Positions 6,581-6,599 of a DNA stretch of 6,599 nt are shown here, one piece after another (position 1 is the stretch's first letter; each line of letters opens with the position of its first letter). The position numbers and the translations under genes are program-made. The notes beneath the pieces are model-generated. The model searched no databases. It was not told the origin of the DNA and worked only from the letters and a program-made list of their open reading frames with translations. The DNA is taken from contig DBDT01000049.1 in NCBI GenBank assembly GCA_002293705.1, positions 1 to 6,599 on the forward strand, written 5' to 3'. Source of the stretch: Candidatus Woesebacteria bacterium UBA925 (GTDB lineage Bacteria; Patescibacteriota; Microgenomatia; UBA8517).

Positions 6581-6599
6581 CTGTCTCTTATACACATCT
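6581..6599 (-). other. Nextera/Tn5 mosaic-end adapter remnant (right end)
   Basis: The last 19 bases are CTGTCTCTTATACACATCT, the mosaic end itself and the exact reverse complement of the first 19 bases. The orientation (insert followed by CTGTCTC...) is that of a tagmented fragment running into the adapter. On the minus strand it reads as GTG TAT AAG AGA CAG, giving the well-known false N-terminus MYKRQ in front of the truncated SDR. Genomic sequence ends at about position 6580. Confidence 0.97.

Noticed and set aside
6581..6595. GTG start for the SDR giving an N-terminus MYKRQ
   Set aside because: These codons are translated Nextera mosaic end. The gene is truncated, and its true start lies outside the window.
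1..6599. Composite transposon with terminal inverted repeats
   Set aside because: The 19-base inverted repeats are exact Tn5 mosaic ends pointing outward from the insert, there is no transposase gene, and there is no target duplication inside the ends. Tagmentation explains them fully.

Overview
The window is one compact piece of a surface-glycan biosynthesis operon from an AT-rich bacterium (roughly 40% GC in the lines I inspected). Seven genes, two of them cut by the window ends, all lie on the minus strand. They are transcribed from high to low coordinates with gaps of 0 to 3 bases or with overlaps. Nothing on the plus strand looks like a real gene. TAG, TGA and TAA all act as stops at gene junctions, so the standard bacterial code applies; lineages that read TGA as an amino acid are excluded. 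The compact layout, the lack of clear Shine-Dalgarno sites, and the particular flavours of glycosyltransferase (GT) and PIG-V-like protein suggest a Candidate Phyla Radiation/Patescibacteria genome, perhaps Microgenomates-like. That assignment is inference from remembered family resemblance, not a search.

Both ends are technical. The first 19 and last 19 bases are the Nextera/Tn5 mosaic-end sequence, in the orientation left by tagmentation. The real insert is therefore about positions 20 to 6580, and the two outermost genes stop artificially at the adapters.

In transcription order the genes are: (1) the C-terminal half of a short-chain dehydrogenase/reductase (6580-6209); (2) a complete family-4-type (GT-B) glycosyltransferase (6208-5171); (3) a multi-spanning GT-C mannosyltransferase of the PIG-V-like family (5170-4028); (4) a Wzx/PST-type flippase (4024-2729); (5) a second, different Wzx/PST-type flippase (2760-1504); (6) a GT2 glycosyltransferase of the dolichol/polyprenyl-phosphate sugar synthase type (about 1556-750); (7) the N-terminal 245 residues of a second GT4-type glycosyltransferase (753-20).

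A plausible joint role, inferred from families and context: the cytoplasmic GT4 enzymes extend a polyprenyl-diphosphate-linked oligosaccharide. The GT2 enzyme loads a single sugar onto polyprenyl phosphate. The flippases move lipid-linked intermediates across the membrane, and the GT-C enzyme uses the polyprenyl-phosphate sugar on the outer face. The SDR may modify a nucleotide sugar or do something unrelated. No initiating phosphoglycosyltransferase, polymerase or ligase is present in the window. No RNA gene, mobile element, CRISPR array, promoter or terminator was found, and no non-coding stretch longer than a few bases exists outside the adapters.
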